DNA of 64,000 nt from Shewanella sp. AS1 (GCF_021412565.1 NZ_JAKCLJ010000003.1:186001-250000), one strand, 5' to 3'; positions 1 through 9,314 are shown, counted from the first letter of the stretch. Made by a program: numbers and translations. Notes: generated by a model not told the origin, from the sequence alone.

Positions 1-1915
1 CGGCTCTGTTATCGGCTCTAGTATCCGCTGCAACAGCCTGACTGAGCGGTAAGGTCTGCTGCCAAAACTGGCCGCCTAGGGTGCCGGAGATCAGCAGTTC
101 ATCATTGGATGATTTGCTCAATGCTGGCAGTTTCACCGCCAGCATCAAGGGCTCATCGGCATAGAGATCGCCAATTTTGTTCGGCCAATAATCAAGTTTG
201 GCCTGGCTCTTTGAGCTCAGTTCAATATCGCTTACCACAGGCTTTGCTAGCTTATCCATTAAGCCATTTATCTTGTTAGAGACCTGCTCGAGTTTACCTA
301 TGTAGGTGTAAGTTCCTCGGCCTGCGACCGCTGCGCGCTCCATAAAATAGCGATTGGGCGCGCGGCCTATCCCCACGGTAAACAAGCGGCTGTTAGCTAA
401 TTTACTGGCAATCAACTCAAACAGCTGAGCCTCATTGCTCACCGCACCATCGGTAATGAACACCACCTGCCTGAGCAAGTCGTGCTCTTTATCTTCGCCC
501 AATTGATCCCGACCCAATGCCGCAATAAAGGCAGGTAACATTTCGGTTCCGCCATCGGCTTCCAGGGCAGCGACAAATTCATAGGCGCGATTGAGGTGAC
601 TTGCGTTGACCGCCAGTGGCGAGGCTGAGAGCTTCATCACCTGAGAGTCAAAAGCGATAATATTGAATCTATCCTCAGGCTCCAGGCTCTTTAAGGCTCG
701 CATTAAAGCCATCTTGGCCTGCACAATCGACTCCCCCTCCATGGAGCCAGAGGTGTCTATCACTAAAATCAGCTCTCTTGGCGCCGCGGGGCGGGATTTA
801 TCCTGCGGTGGCATCAGCATGACTAATCCATAATCGGCATCTGACGACTGTGCATTTGATAAGGGTTCGACTATTGATGACTGCTCAGTGGAGCTAAGTT
901 GCTTATCACCAGACACAAGAGGATGGGTCACGCCCTCCTGGATAAAGAGTAACGCCCGCGGTTCTTGCCCCAGTTCCACTTGCCAATTTAAGACAAAATC
1001 ACGATCAGGATTGACAGTATGGGCAAGTTCAATCGCGCGTGCGCCCGAGCCAAGCTGCCTCTGCTCAATCTGATGAAAAGGCGCATCGAGATGCCGAATA
1101 GCCATTCCCGCATCCAGCACAATTCTCAGCTCTACTTGGCCCTGTGCGATATTGTTTATCCTAAGAGGCGCTTGATCAAATGACTCGTGTTTGAACAACT
1201 CTTTTTTAAACAATTCGTGCTTAAACAAGGAGGACACCTGCTGCCTTACCTCATTGAGGCTTGATGGAACACGACTTGGTGGACCATATCTGGGCGTGAT
1301 AGCCATAGGAAAATGTACACTGAACTCGCCGTCATGGTATTCCACCCTTTCCTGATAACTAATCTCGACAATCAGGCTCTCACCGGGTGGCAGATGACTG
1401 ACTTGAGTGGTGAACAGGTTAGGCCTTTGCTGCTCGACTAGACTTGCCTTTTTGCCCTGCACTTTGGCCTGCTCGAACTTCTCTCTCGCCCGCCGTTTCT
1501 CATGGATTTCACCGACTATGCGCCGCTTTCCTATCTGCAGCGTCATCGAGTCCACCGCGCCATTGGCAGGCAGTGGAAACTGATAGGTGCCATTGAGCCA
1601 ATAATCACTCTCGTTTCTGAAGGTTTGAGTGACTGTGACCCGGTTGAGTAAACCCAAGATCTGCATCTGCACCTGAGTATCGATTGGCACCGCAAACCGA
1701 TACTCGGATGTCTGCCCATTCTCATTCCCATTCGAATTGCCATAGCCACTGACCAGCTGATAGCGGAGTAATGCGCTGCCCACAGTGGCTCTCGCGTCAT
1801 CAACATCCGTTGTGGCAGATGCTGAGCCGACATTCCAAAACAGTCCCAGTGCTGCCCCAAGCGCTAAATGAGTAACCCCTTTCGCCATGCTGAATAAGAT
1901 GTGACACTGCCCCAT
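1..1915 (-). CDS. Marine proteobacterial sortase target protein (VIT + vWA), C-terminus off window
   Basis: Partial gene that runs off the left edge; 638 codons are visible from the ATG at 1915. A hydrophobic signal segment (about residues 11-36) is followed by a VIT domain (about 40-190) and a von Willebrand A domain (about 375-545) with a perfect MIDAS motif DTSGSM at residues 387-392. VIT+vWA proteins of this kind, next to PdsO, PdsR and PdsS, are the substrates of the marine proteobacterial dedicated sortase, which would join them to the cell surface. The sorting signal and the sortase gene should lie beyond position 1. The visible sequence shows the domains; the surface attachment is inferred from family and neighbours. 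An inter-alpha-trypsin-inhibitor-like adhesin is the only other reading and differs little. Confidence 0.85.
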   Translation of the reverse strand, partial: MGQCHILFSMAKGVTHLALGAALGLFWNVGSASATTDVDDARATVGSALLRYQLVSGYGNSNGNENGQTSEYRFAVPIDTQVQMQILGLLNRVTVTQTFRNESDYWLNGTYQFPLPANGAVDSMTLQIGKRRIVGEIHEKRRAREKFEQAKVQGKKASLVEQQRPNLFTTQVSHLPPGESLIVEISYQERVEYHDGEFSVHFPMAITPRYGPPSRVPSSLNEVRQQVSSLFKHELFKKELFKHESFDQAPLRINNIAQGQVELRIVLDAGMAIRHLDAPFHQIEQRQLGSGARAIELAHTVNPDRDFVLNWQVELGQEPRALLFIQEGVTHPLVSGDKQLSSTEQSSIVEPLSNAQSSDADYGLVMLMPPQDKSRPAAPRELILVIDTSGSMEGESIVQAKMALMRALKSLEPEDRFNIIAFDSQVMKLSASPLAVNASHLNRAYEFVAALEADGGTEMLPAFIAALGRDQLGEDKEHDLLRQVVFITDGAVSNEAQLFELIASKLANSRLFTVGIGRAPNRYFMERAAVAGRGTYTYIGKLEQVSNKINGLMDKLAKPVVSDIELSSKSQAKLDYWPNKIGDLYADEPLMLAVKLPALSKSSNDELLISGTLGGQFWQQTLPLSQAVAADTRADNRA

Positions 1916-2028
1916 AATGCCTCCTTTAAATAGCTCACCAATCGCGCTGCAGTCCCCTACCTCACTGCTGACAGTCAAGCTGTCAGCACACAGATGGCAA
2001 AGGGAAAATGCTAATTGAGTATCTTGGG

Positions 2029-2769
2029 TTAATTCGCCACTAGCTCAGTTTCCTGAGGTAACAGCTTGATGGTGACGCGGCGATCGAAAAAGTCGTTCTC
2101 CATACTCTGCTCGGTTTTCACCGGCAGTGATGCACCATAGGCTTTCGCGGCCAGACGTGCTCGCTCCACTCCCTGCTGCTCAAGGTAACTCCTGACCTCG
2201 GCGACCCTTTGCTCCGACAAAGCCTGGTTGTAGTTGGAATCACCGCGTCTGTCGGCATAGCCGGTCAGATCCAACTTGAGTTTTGGCAGCATCAGCATCA
2301 CCTCGGCAATGTCATCCAACTGCTCCTGAAAATGGGGCTCCACCTCAGATGAGCCGGTTTTAAACTGCACATTCAGCCCCAGCGCCAACTCTTCAAACTG
2401 CATACTTTGCCGCTGTTTCAGCAGCTGCAACTCCTGTTTAAGCTGGGCCGTTTGCCCCACCTGAGATTTGAGACTCTGTTTCTCCTGTGTCAGCAAGGCT
2501 ATCTGCGTCTGATCTTGTTCAAGCTGCGTCTGCAGGGACGCTATCTGCGCCTCATCGGCTACCGACTGACCTATAAACCCGCCTGTGACGGCGCCGATAA
2601 TGGCTCCCACCGGGCCTGCCACCACTGCGCCCAGCAAGACTCCCGAGCCCAGCCCTATCAGGGTGGACTGCTCCTTCTCCTCGGCAAATGCATCGACCTC
2701 GGCGCCATGGGCGACAGATGCGGTTAATATTGTGGTGGTGATCAGGGCGGCAATAAGTTGTTTCTTCAT
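2029..2769 (-). CDS. pdsO: OmpA-family protein of the dedicated sortase system (PdsO)
   Basis: A 246-residue envelope protein. It has a signal peptide (1-22, ending AHG-A), a glycine-zipper segment (about 38-70, repeated GxxxG spacing), a Q/L-rich coiled coil (about 74-118) and a C-terminal OmpA peptidoglycan-binding domain (about 135-240) with the conserved LTGYAD...N.ALSEQR signature. It probably links outer membrane and peptidoglycan near the sortase substrate. It lies 113 bp upstream of the vWA target gene on the same strand, and the regulator pair diverges from it across 245 bp. The assignment to the Pds OmpA family rests on this gene order plus the domain order; the peptidoglycan binding is family knowledge. 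Confidence 0.85.
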   Translation of the reverse strand: MKKQLIAALITTTILTASVAHGAEVDAFAEEKEQSTLIGLGSGVLLGAVVAGPVGAIIGAVTGGFIGQSVADEAQIASLQTQLEQDQTQIALLTQEKQSLKSQVGQTAQLKQELQLLKQRQSMQFEELALGLNVQFKTGSSEVEPHFQEQLDDIAEVMLMLPKLKLDLTGYADRRGDSNYNQALSEQRVAEVRSYLEQQGVERARLAAKAYGASLPVKTEQSMENDFFDRRVTIKLLPQETELVAN

Positions 2770-3014
2770 CTTGTTTTCCTTTTATCCATAAATAGTGATT
2801 GGGTGTTTGTGACTTGCTGTTAGTAACTTGCTGTTAATAACTTGATGTCTATGGATAAATTAAAACCCCGATTACTGTCCTGTGCGGGGAGGAAAAATGG
2901 CACTCTGGCTATCAATTGTGGCAACAAAATGGCAATCGCTTACCTGCACTTCTATCAGGGCCAATTTGCTGTATAGTCACAACTTAAGCGTCAATGGAAA
3001 GAGTCAGGCCCTAG

Positions 3015-3704
3015 ATGAAACGCATCGCAATCGTAGAAGATGAAACTGCCATTCGGGAAAATTATAAAGAGGTGCTGCAGCAACAAGGCTACAGTGTCCA
3101 GGCCTATGCCAATCGCCACAGTGCCATGCAGGCCTTTAACCTGCGTCTGCCGGATCTGGCGATCATCGATATCGGCCTTGAGGATGAAATTGATGGCGGT
3201 TTTACCTTGTGTCAGTCGCTACGCGCCCTATCAAGCAACCTGCCTATCCTCTTTTTGACCGCCAGAGACAGCGATTTTGATACTGTCTGCGGCCTCAGAC
3301 TCGGCGCCGATGACTACCTGAGTAAAGAGGTCAGCTTCCCGCACCTGCTGGCTAGGCTAGCCGCGCTGTTTCGCCGCTCAGAGGTGCAGCACAGTCAGCA
3401 GGCGACTCAGTTAATTACCCATGGCGAACTGACCATAGATGTCAATCGCATTCAGGTTCACTGGCGACAGAGCCCCATAGAATTGACTGTGACCGAATTT
3501 TGGATGGTACATGCCTTAGCAAAACATCCTGGCCATGTTCGCAGCCGTCAGGCACTGATGCAGGATGCCAAGATCTATGTGGATGACAGCACTATCACCT
3601 CCCATGTGAAACGAATTCGTAAAAAATTTATCGCACAAGATCCTGAGTTTAACTGTATCGATACTGTGTACGGCATGGGCTATCGCTGGGATCCTCAAGG
3701 CTAG
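3015..3704 (+). CDS. pdsR: Response regulator of the dedicated sortase system (PdsR)
   Basis: A 229-residue OmpR-type regulator. The receiver domain (1-120) has the acidic pair ED at 9-10, the phospho-acceptor Asp52 in IIDIGL and the conserved lysine in LSKEVSF. The C-terminal winged helix (about 135-228) has the usual recognition-helix region DSTITSHVKRIRKKF. The stop codon is followed immediately by the ATG of the kinase gene with no spacer, so the two are surely cotranscribed. The gene diverges from pdsO, and the 245-bp gap between them is the natural target for its product. The regulon is inferred, not visible. Confidence 0.9.
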   Translation: MKRIAIVEDETAIRENYKEVLQQQGYSVQAYANRHSAMQAFNLRLPDLAIIDIGLEDEIDGGFTLCQSLRALSSNLPILFLTARDSDFDTVCGLRLGADDYLSKEVSFPHLLARLAALFRRSEVQHSQQATQLITHGELTIDVNRIQVHWRQSPIELTVTEFWMVHALAKHPGHVRSRQALMQDAKIYVDDSTITSHVKRIRKKFIAQDPEFNCIDTVYGMGYRWDPQG

Positions 3705-5879
3705 ATGTTTAATCTCCCATTTGGGCTACGCACCAAAGTCGCCATACTCTCTGTGTTTCTGCTCTGCCTGCCCTGGCTGGGTTACCAATATGTGTGGGAG
3801 ATGGAAAAATACCTAAGGCACGGCCAGGAAAATACCCTCGAAGGCACGACACAGGCACTGGCGACTGCTCTGCATGAAAGGCCAAAACTGTTTGATAAAC
3901 AAGCAAGTTTTCTCTCTCAGGTGAAACAGGGGCGGGATCTTTACGCCTATCCGCTAAACAGTGCCATTCAGCTTGACGGTAAACTCAATGACTGGAGCCA
4001 ATATCGCGCTAAGAGTCTGCACTATGGCAAAGAGCACCTGCTCTTTCAGGCCGATGAGAAAGCGCCGCTCAACTTAAGCTTCAACCATATGGTGGGCAAG
4101 TATGGCGGCTATCTCTACGGCTTTTTTGAGGTCAAAGATCCCCAGGTGATCTATCGCGGTAAAAACAGCCTAAGCATAGACAGCAACGATCACTTAGCCA
4201 TCGCCACCCAGACCCCGGATGGACAGTTTCGCCGTTACATTGTCGCGACCATAGAAGATGGCTGGATAAGCGCCTTTGAGCTGCCACTAGATCCATCACT
4301 ATCTACCCCAGTGACGCCAGAGGTGAGAATTCAGGGGAAATGGTTAAAAACTCAGGCCGGATACAATATTGAGCTACGAATTCCTCTGGAGATGCTGGGC
4401 AGTAAGCTGGGCTTTGCCATCGCCGATGTGGACGACCCTAAAAAGCGCAGTGTGGTCAGCATCATAGGCACCTCGGGCACCAATGATCTCGACTCACTAG
4501 GCACTGTTCTGGTGCCATCACCTGAAATTGAAAGCATAATCAAAGGGATGAGTCACAACAGCTCACGTATCTGGGTCGTGGACACCCATGGGCGTGTGCT
4601 GGCCAGATCCGGCGACATTCACAGCAGTGCCAATGTTTGGGCTCAGGCCAGTCAAGAGCCGCAAGATAGCAGTTATTGGGGACGTTTTAAGGATCATTTC
4701 CTCACGCCTCTCTACTATCGTATCCTCACTAAGCCGCCCAAGGATTTTATCGACTCTCTAAAAGATTCGACCGTGCTTGAGGGCAGCCATATTCAAAAGG
4801 CCCTTAAAGGACAGTTAGCCTCAACCTGGCGCTTAACACCAGACGGTAAAGCCGTGGTGTTAGCGGCGGCCAGCCCCATCTGGATCGATGATAAGGTGAT
4901 GGGTGTAGTGATCGCCGAAGAAACCACTCACGGGATCCGTACCCTGCGTAACAAGGCATTAGAGAAGCTGTTTAATGTGATCCTGACCACTATGAGCATG
5001 GGTACCCTGGCGCTCTTCTTCTTCGCTTCCAGTATCTCTAGCCGCATTCGCAGACTCAGGGATCAGGCAGAGCACGCTATCGACAGCCAAGGGCGCATCA
5101 AACAAGCCATAGAGGCGGATAAAAACAGGGATGAGATAGGAGATCTTTCCCGCAGTTTTGCCAACATTGTCAGCCGCCTTAGCCAGTACAATCATTATCT
5201 TGAAAACATGTCATCTCGCCTTTCCCATGAACTGCGCACCCCGGTTGCCGTGGTACGCAGTTCACTGGAACACTTAGGTGCCCAGGGGTTAGGAGAATCT
5301 CAGCAGAAATATGTGGATCGCGCCCAGGAGGGAGTCAGTCGCTTAAACCTTATTCTTAACAGCATGAGCGAAGCGACCCGTCTCGAAGAGGCGCTTGCCC
5401 ACGCCGAACTGAGCCGTTTTCCTCTGAAGCAGGTGATCTCCGGCTGCATGCAGGGCTATCAGCTAACCTACCCTAAGCAGCGCTTTACTCTTAATCTTTG
5501 TGATGACCCCCTTATGATGCAAGGCGTCCCCGAGTATATCGCTCAGCTGATGGATAAGTTGATCGCCAATGCCATCGAGTTTTGTGAAACAGACAGCGCC
5601 ATCGAGGTCGCCCTAATGGCCAAAGGCCGCAGCGCAATATTAAGCGTCTATAATCAGGGGCCGGCGCTGCCACCGGACATGGGCGAGCAGATCTTCGAGT
5701 CTATGGTGTCGGTCAGGCAGCAAAAGAGCCAGAGCAAGCCGCACCTGGGACTGGGGCTCTATATTGCGCGCCTGATCGCCGAGTTCCATCAAGGCAGGAT
5801 CACAGCCCAAGACAGCATCTCTGATAATCAGCCAATTGGCGTGGTTTTTAGTGTGACGCTTCCTTTAGACTCGGCATAA
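3705..5879 (+). CDS. pdsS: Sensor histidine kinase of the dedicated sortase system (PdsS)
   Basis: A 724-residue membrane kinase. There is an N-terminal membrane segment (about 10-30) and a long periplasmic region whose first part (about 80-280, LDGKLNDWSQY...) resembles a CBM9/DOMON-like carbohydrate-binding fold. A second membrane segment lies near 425-445, followed by HAMP, a HisKA box with His508 in SRLSHELRTP, an N box (LIANAIEFCE) and a G box (GLGLYIARL). It is long for an OmpR-partner kinase because of the periplasmic part, matching the marine sortase kinase family. It shares a transcript with pdsR. The carbohydrate-like sensor is a reading by eye and could be wrong; the kinase assignment is firm. 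Confidence 0.88.
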   Translation: MFNLPFGLRTKVAILSVFLLCLPWLGYQYVWEMEKYLRHGQENTLEGTTQALATALHERPKLFDKQASFLSQVKQGRDLYAYPLNSAIQLDGKLNDWSQYRAKSLHYGKEHLLFQADEKAPLNLSFNHMVGKYGGYLYGFFEVKDPQVIYRGKNSLSIDSNDHLAIATQTPDGQFRRYIVATIEDGWISAFELPLDPSLSTPVTPEVRIQGKWLKTQAGYNIELRIPLEMLGSKLGFAIADVDDPKKRSVVSIIGTSGTNDLDSLGTVLVPSPEIESIIKGMSHNSSRIWVVDTHGRVLARSGDIHSSANVWAQASQEPQDSSYWGRFKDHFLTPLYYRILTKPPKDFIDSLKDSTVLEGSHIQKALKGQLASTWRLTPDGKAVVLAAASPIWIDDKVMGVVIAEETTHGIRTLRNKALEKLFNVILTTMSMGTLALFFFASSISSRIRRLRDQAEHAIDSQGRIKQAIEADKNRDEIGDLSRSFANIVSRLSQYNHYLENMSSRLSHELRTPVAVVRSSLEHLGAQGLGESQQKYVDRAQEGVSRLNLILNSMSEATRLEEALAHAELSRFPLKQVISGCMQGYQLTYPKQRFTLNLCDDPLMMQGVPEYIAQLMDKLIANAIEFCETDSAIEVALMAKGRSAILSVYNQGPALPPDMGEQIFESMVSVRQQKSQSKPHLGLGLYIARLIAEFHQGRITAQDSISDNQPIGVVFSVTLPLDSA

Positions 5880-5996
5880 CAGAGCCGAACGGCATTAGCG
5901 AGACATTATGAGCGAAAGATAATGAGTGAGACATATTAAGTGAGATAGAGATAGGCACAAAATTCGATATCGCTCTTTAATTTAACCCTTTAATTT

Positions 5997-6020
5997 AGCC
6001 GTTTAGATGTTAAGATGGCT
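5997..6020 (+). promoter_or_regulatory. Three tandem MetJ-like boxes upstream of metC
   Basis: Three consecutive 8-mers, AGCCGTTT, AGATGTTA and AGATGGCT, match the MetJ half-site AGACGTCT at 6, 5 and 6 of 8 positions, with the exact 8-bp period that MetJ needs. They end 30 bp before the metC start. MetJ control of metC is established in enterobacteria; here it is inferred from the match. Confidence 0.55.
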
Positions 6021-6050
6021 AAAACCAGCAATCAGTCGTGAGATAGCCCT

Positions 6051-7223
6051 ATGAAAAAAGAGACACAAATTGTCAGCGTAGGAAGAGATAAAAAATGGAG
6101 TAAAGGGGTGATCAACCCCCCCGTGTACCGTGCATCCACTATCGTCTTCGAGACCATGGAAGAGATGCGTTTCGCTGCCCAGAACCGCGCCAAGGGTGAG
6201 ATGTTTTATGGCCGGCGCGGCACACCAACCCATTTTGCCTTTCAAGAAGCGATTGCCCAGCTCGAAGGCGGTGTGGGCACCGCACTCTATCCTTCGGGTT
6301 CAGCGGCCATTTCCGGCGCCCTACTCTCATTTCTCAAGGCTGGCGATCATCTATTGATGGTCGACAGCGCCTACGAGCCGACCCGCGACTTATGTGACAA
6401 AATGCTCAAAGGTTTTGGCATAGAAACCACCTATTATGATCCCCTGATTGGTGCAGGCATACGCGAACTGATCCGCCCCAATACTCGCGTGCTGTTTCTG
6501 GAATCTCCCGGCTCTATCACCATGGAAGTACAGGATGTGCCGACCCTCTGCCAAATCGCCCATGAACATGGGCTCACTGTGATGCTGGACAATACCTGGG
6601 CCTCTCCCATCAACTCCCGCCCCTTTGAGATGGGCGTGGATATCTCGATTCAGGCGGCAACTAAATATATCGTTGGTCACTCGGATGTGATGCTAGGCAC
6701 GGCCACGGCAAACCAAGCGCACTGGGATCAACTGCGAGAAAACAGCTACCTGATGGGGCAATGCACCTCTGCTGATGATATCTATCTGGCCAGTCGCGGC
6801 CTTAGAACCTTAGCCGTGCGTATGGCGCAGCATGAACAAAATGCCCTTAAAGTCGCTAACTGGCTGGCAAGCCGCCCCGAGGTGGATCATATTCGCCACC
6901 CGGCCTTTGAGACCTGTCCTGGCCATGAGTTTTTTAAACGGGATTTTACTGCCTCAAACGGCCTGTTTTCCTTCGTGCTCAAACAGGGTAACCTTAAGTC
7001 GGTCACCGCCTTTGTCGAGAATATGCAGCTGTTTAAGATGGGCTTCTCCTGGGGCGGCTATGAGAGTCTCATCCTAGGCGTATTCGGCATAGACAAGCTG
7101 CGCACCGCCACTCACTGGGACAGCAGTAAACCCCTCATCCGCCTGCATATCGGCCTGGAAAACCCGGATGACTTAATCGCCGATCTCGAGCGGGGATTTG
7201 AGCGGTTTAATCGGGCACTATAA
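6051..7223 (+). CDS. metC: Cystathionine beta-lyase MetC
   Basis: A 390-residue PLP enzyme of the Cys/Met metabolism family. It cleaves cystathionine to homocysteine, pyruvate and ammonia in methionine synthesis in the cytoplasm. The PLP lysine is Lys205 in the block QAATKYIVGHSDVMLG; the YGRRGTPTHFAF segment near the N-terminus, the GS.A cofactor contacts and the C-terminal SWGGYESL block fit the beta-lyase subgroup. Length matches E. coli MetC (395). It is a single gene with its own terminator downstream and MetJ-like boxes upstream. Cystathionine gamma-synthase is the main alternative, but SWGGYESL favours MetC. Confidence 0.92.
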   Translation: MKKETQIVSVGRDKKWSKGVINPPVYRASTIVFETMEEMRFAAQNRAKGEMFYGRRGTPTHFAFQEAIAQLEGGVGTALYPSGSAAISGALLSFLKAGDHLLMVDSAYEPTRDLCDKMLKGFGIETTYYDPLIGAGIRELIRPNTRVLFLESPGSITMEVQDVPTLCQIAHEHGLTVMLDNTWASPINSRPFEMGVDISIQAATKYIVGHSDVMLGTATANQAHWDQLRENSYLMGQCTSADDIYLASRGLRTLAVRMAQHEQNALKVANWLASRPEVDHIRHPAFETCPGHEFFKRDFTASNGLFSFVLKQGNLKSVTAFVENMQLFKMGFSWGGYESLILGVFGIDKLRTATHWDSSKPLIRLHIGLENPDDLIADLERGFERFNRAL

Positions 7224-7283
7224 CTTGCATTGATTTCAACTCACATTGGTTTTAACTCGCATAAATAATACGGATGCTAAGAC

Positions 7284-7313
7284 AAAAATGAGGGCACTTA
7301 AGCCCTCATTTTT
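7284..7313. terminator. Bidirectional Rho-independent terminator
   Basis: Perfect 12-bp stem AAAAATGAGGGC / GCCCTCATTTTT around a 6-base loop. It lies between the convergent metC and creA and has a T-run on either strand, so it can end both transcripts. Confidence 0.85.
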
Positions 7314-7332
7314 ATTTGCCAAAAGCAATAAA

Positions 7333-7857
7333 CTAATTGGCTGAGGTCTTAGCCTCAGTCTTTTTCTCGGCCGTTTGGTCCGGCGCCTGCCAGGCATCCG
7401 TGCCATACAAGGGCACGGTCGAGATGGCGTGTTTATGGCTGCCGTCTGTCTCTTTGGTCGAATAGGAAAGATAGATCAAAGTCTGATGCTCAGCATCATA
7501 AATACGCCTGACTTTCAGTACTTTAAACAGTACGCTAAGGGAAGCTTTAAACACCACTTCGCCCTGTTTGCTCTTATCTATATTGGCAAGATGGCTCGCG
7601 CTGATAGGCCCGGTCTGGCGACAGGCGATCCCCATATCAGAAGGATCGGCAAAATCCAGATTGGCCTCTATACGGCTGATATGACAGGTGACGCCGGGCA
7701 CTTTAGGATCTTGCTGCGCCTCGATGATCACATCCTTAGTGGTAAACAACCCCAGACTGACCTTGCCCACATCATCGCCACAGCCGCTCAGCAATGTACC
7801 TAAAAATGCAAGCGATAAAGTCTTTACATTCAATAATTTTCTCATTAATAGTTTCAT
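7333..7857 (-). CDS. creA: CreA-family protein, predicted lipoprotein
   Basis: A CreA-family protein of about 174 residues, from MKLLMRKLLN at 7857; an upstream ATG at 7899 in the same frame would add a 14-residue basic extension before the signal peptide and is less likely. It has a signal peptide with lipobox LLSG-C, then the conserved CreA body: KVSLGLFTTKDVIIEAQQDPKVPGVTC, the Cys of GIACRQTGP, and the closing YSTKETDGSHKHAISTVPL. The family is widespread and periplasmic but its biochemical role is unknown. The C-terminal tail is rich in K, E and T. It is convergent with metC and shares its terminator. Confidence 0.85.
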   Translation of the reverse strand: MKLLMRKLLNVKTLSLAFLGTLLSGCGDDVGKVSLGLFTTKDVIIEAQQDPKVPGVTCHISRIEANLDFADPSDMGIACRQTGPISASHLANIDKSKQGEVVFKASLSVLFKVLKVRRIYDAEHQTLIYLSYSTKETDGSHKHAISTVPLYGTDAWQAPDQTAEKKTEAKTSAN

Positions 7858-8019
7858 CTTATTCCAACGACATCTGCACCGCGGCAAATGCATCATCACC
7901 GACCTTAGGTTATGTAGCAGGGTTCAAAGAATATCGCAGCCCCTTATACATCAATATTACGCTTACCATCCCTTGAGTACTCATGCAAAATATCAGATCA
8001 CTTTCCCGTACCATTACTT

Positions 8020-8715
8020 CTATACGCGTCGAGATAACCAACCGTGAATTAAGCCAGCTTGAAAAAATGGCACAGGCAACTTAAACCCAGCGGATGAGAT
8101 AATCGTAGCCACTGCCGAAGGCTCCAACACACCGACGTCATTGGCATAGGCAGAACGCATCCGCTCTATCACTTCTGACGTCAGTTCTGCGCTCGACATC
8201 ATGTTCATCCAGGCACTAAGTAACACCTGATACTCAGGAGAGTTGATATCGGATGCTAAATCAGTGCTTGCCAACAGACCATTGGGTTTGAGGCGACGGG
8301 CGATTTCAGTAAAGAATCCTCTGCGTTGCTCTGTATCTAACATAAACTGAGATACTAAAAAACAGGTCGCAGCATCATGTAAAACTTCGGTTGAAATCGA
8401 CTCCACATAGCCCTGATAAAAATCACAGCGGAAAGTGATCCCCTCCTGCTCGGCGCGCTGACGACAAACCTCCAGCATAGGGCCAGAAGGCTCGACCAAA
8501 GTAAAACTAAATTCAGGGAATTTCTCAGCCAAATACAGTAGCTCATCTCCTGTCCCCACACCAACACAAAGGATCTTGGCCTGAGTAGGTAGTTCAGCAA
8601 ATAAAGAGCCTAGAAGTAGATGTAAACAGTGACGGATTGGCGCTGTCTTGACCCATTGGTTATCATAGTTTGCCGCCTGTTGATCAAACAACGCCGTAAT
8701 TTCATCTTGTGTCAT
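8020..8715 (-). CDS. Class I SAM-dependent methyltransferase
   Basis: A 231-residue soluble methyltransferase. Motif I is ILCVGVGTGDELLYLAEKFP (about 46-65), the acidic SAM-ribose contact is in FTLVEPSG (about 75-82), and a motif II-like acidic stretch precedes ATCFLVSQFML. The overall layout resembles UbiE/TrmB-like small-molecule methyltransferases. The substrate cannot be told from the sequence. The neighbours are unrelated housekeeping genes, and the gap of 29 bp to ybjQ suggests possible cotranscription. Confidence 0.7.
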   Translation of the reverse strand: MTQDEITALFDQQAANYDNQWVKTAPIRHCLHLLLGSLFAELPTQAKILCVGVGTGDELLYLAEKFPEFSFTLVEPSGPMLEVCRQRAEQEGITFRCDFYQGYVESISTEVLHDAATCFLVSQFMLDTEQRRGFFTEIARRLKPNGLLASTDLASDINSPEYQVLLSAWMNMMSSAELTSEVIERMRSAYANDVGVLEPSAVATIISSAGFKLPVPFFQAGLIHGWLSRRV

Positions 8716-8744
8716 CGTTTCCTCACATATAAAAATATCAGCAA

Positions 8745-9062
8745 TTACTTCAACAGGTTAACTGCTGTGCCAAAGGCCATCACTTCTGATGCGCCCTCTG
8801 TGATGGAACTTGTGGTAAAGCGCACACCCACCACAGCATCGGCCCCTAAATCTCTGGCCTCGGCCAGCATACGCTCGATAGCTATGGTGCGGGCATCGGT
8901 TAGCATCTCGGTATAGCCTTTTAACTCACCGCCAACAATCCCTTTCAGGCTCGCCATAATATCTCGCCCCACATGCTTAGACTGCACCACATTCCCTATC
9001 ACAACCCCAAGCGATGTCGTTATCTCAACCCCGGCAATGGATTCTGTAGTTGTATATTGCAT
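8745..9062 (-). CDS. ybjQ: YbjQ/UPF0145 family protein
   Basis: A small cytoplasmic beta-alpha protein of 105 residues, recognised by MQYTTTESIAGVEITTSLGVV and the central ARDLGADAVVGVRF block; the family is annotated as a heavy-metal-binding-like pentameric fold of unknown role. The start was placed at the ATG at 9062 rather than seven codons upstream, because AGGAGA sits at the right distance before it and the upstream ATG (9083) has no ribosome site. Confidence 0.85.
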   Translation of the reverse strand: MQYTTTESIAGVEITTSLGVVIGNVVQSKHVGRDIMASLKGIVGGELKGYTEMLTDARTIAIERMLAEARDLGADAVVGVRFTTSSITEGASEVMAFGTAVNLLK

Positions 9063-9104
9063 CACTGTCTCCTGATTGGTCATTTTCGGCTAAAGGTAAA
9101 CGGC

Positions 9105-9314
9105 TTAACCACAGCATTTTCCCTTAAGTTGAATTGGTGGGCAAGGCACTGAGCCAAATGAACAAAATACACAACAGTCACCGGGTAAGGGGTTTAGCCA
9201 CTCACCACAGGCTTTGCACTGATAGAAAAACCAACAGCTGTCTGTTGGCATTATCTCTGTGTGCTTGTGGCCGCACTTGGGGCAGACAAGCTGCGAGCTC
9301 AGTTCCACTTTCAT
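9105..9314 (-). CDS. GDCCVxC family small cysteine-rich protein
   Basis: A 69-residue protein with ten or more cysteines: CPKCGHKH, a central CKACG pair and the diagnostic GDCCVFCSFGSVPCPP. The two CxxC pairs suggest zinc binding, in a family otherwise uncharacterised. It is the kind of gene often found near mercury or other metal genes, but none is visible here. It sits between ybjQ and the DUF3465 gene on the same strand. Confidence 0.75.
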   Translation of the reverse strand: MKVELSSQLVCPKCGHKHTEIMPTDSCWFFYQCKACGEWLNPLPGDCCVFCSFGSVPCPPIQLKGKCCG

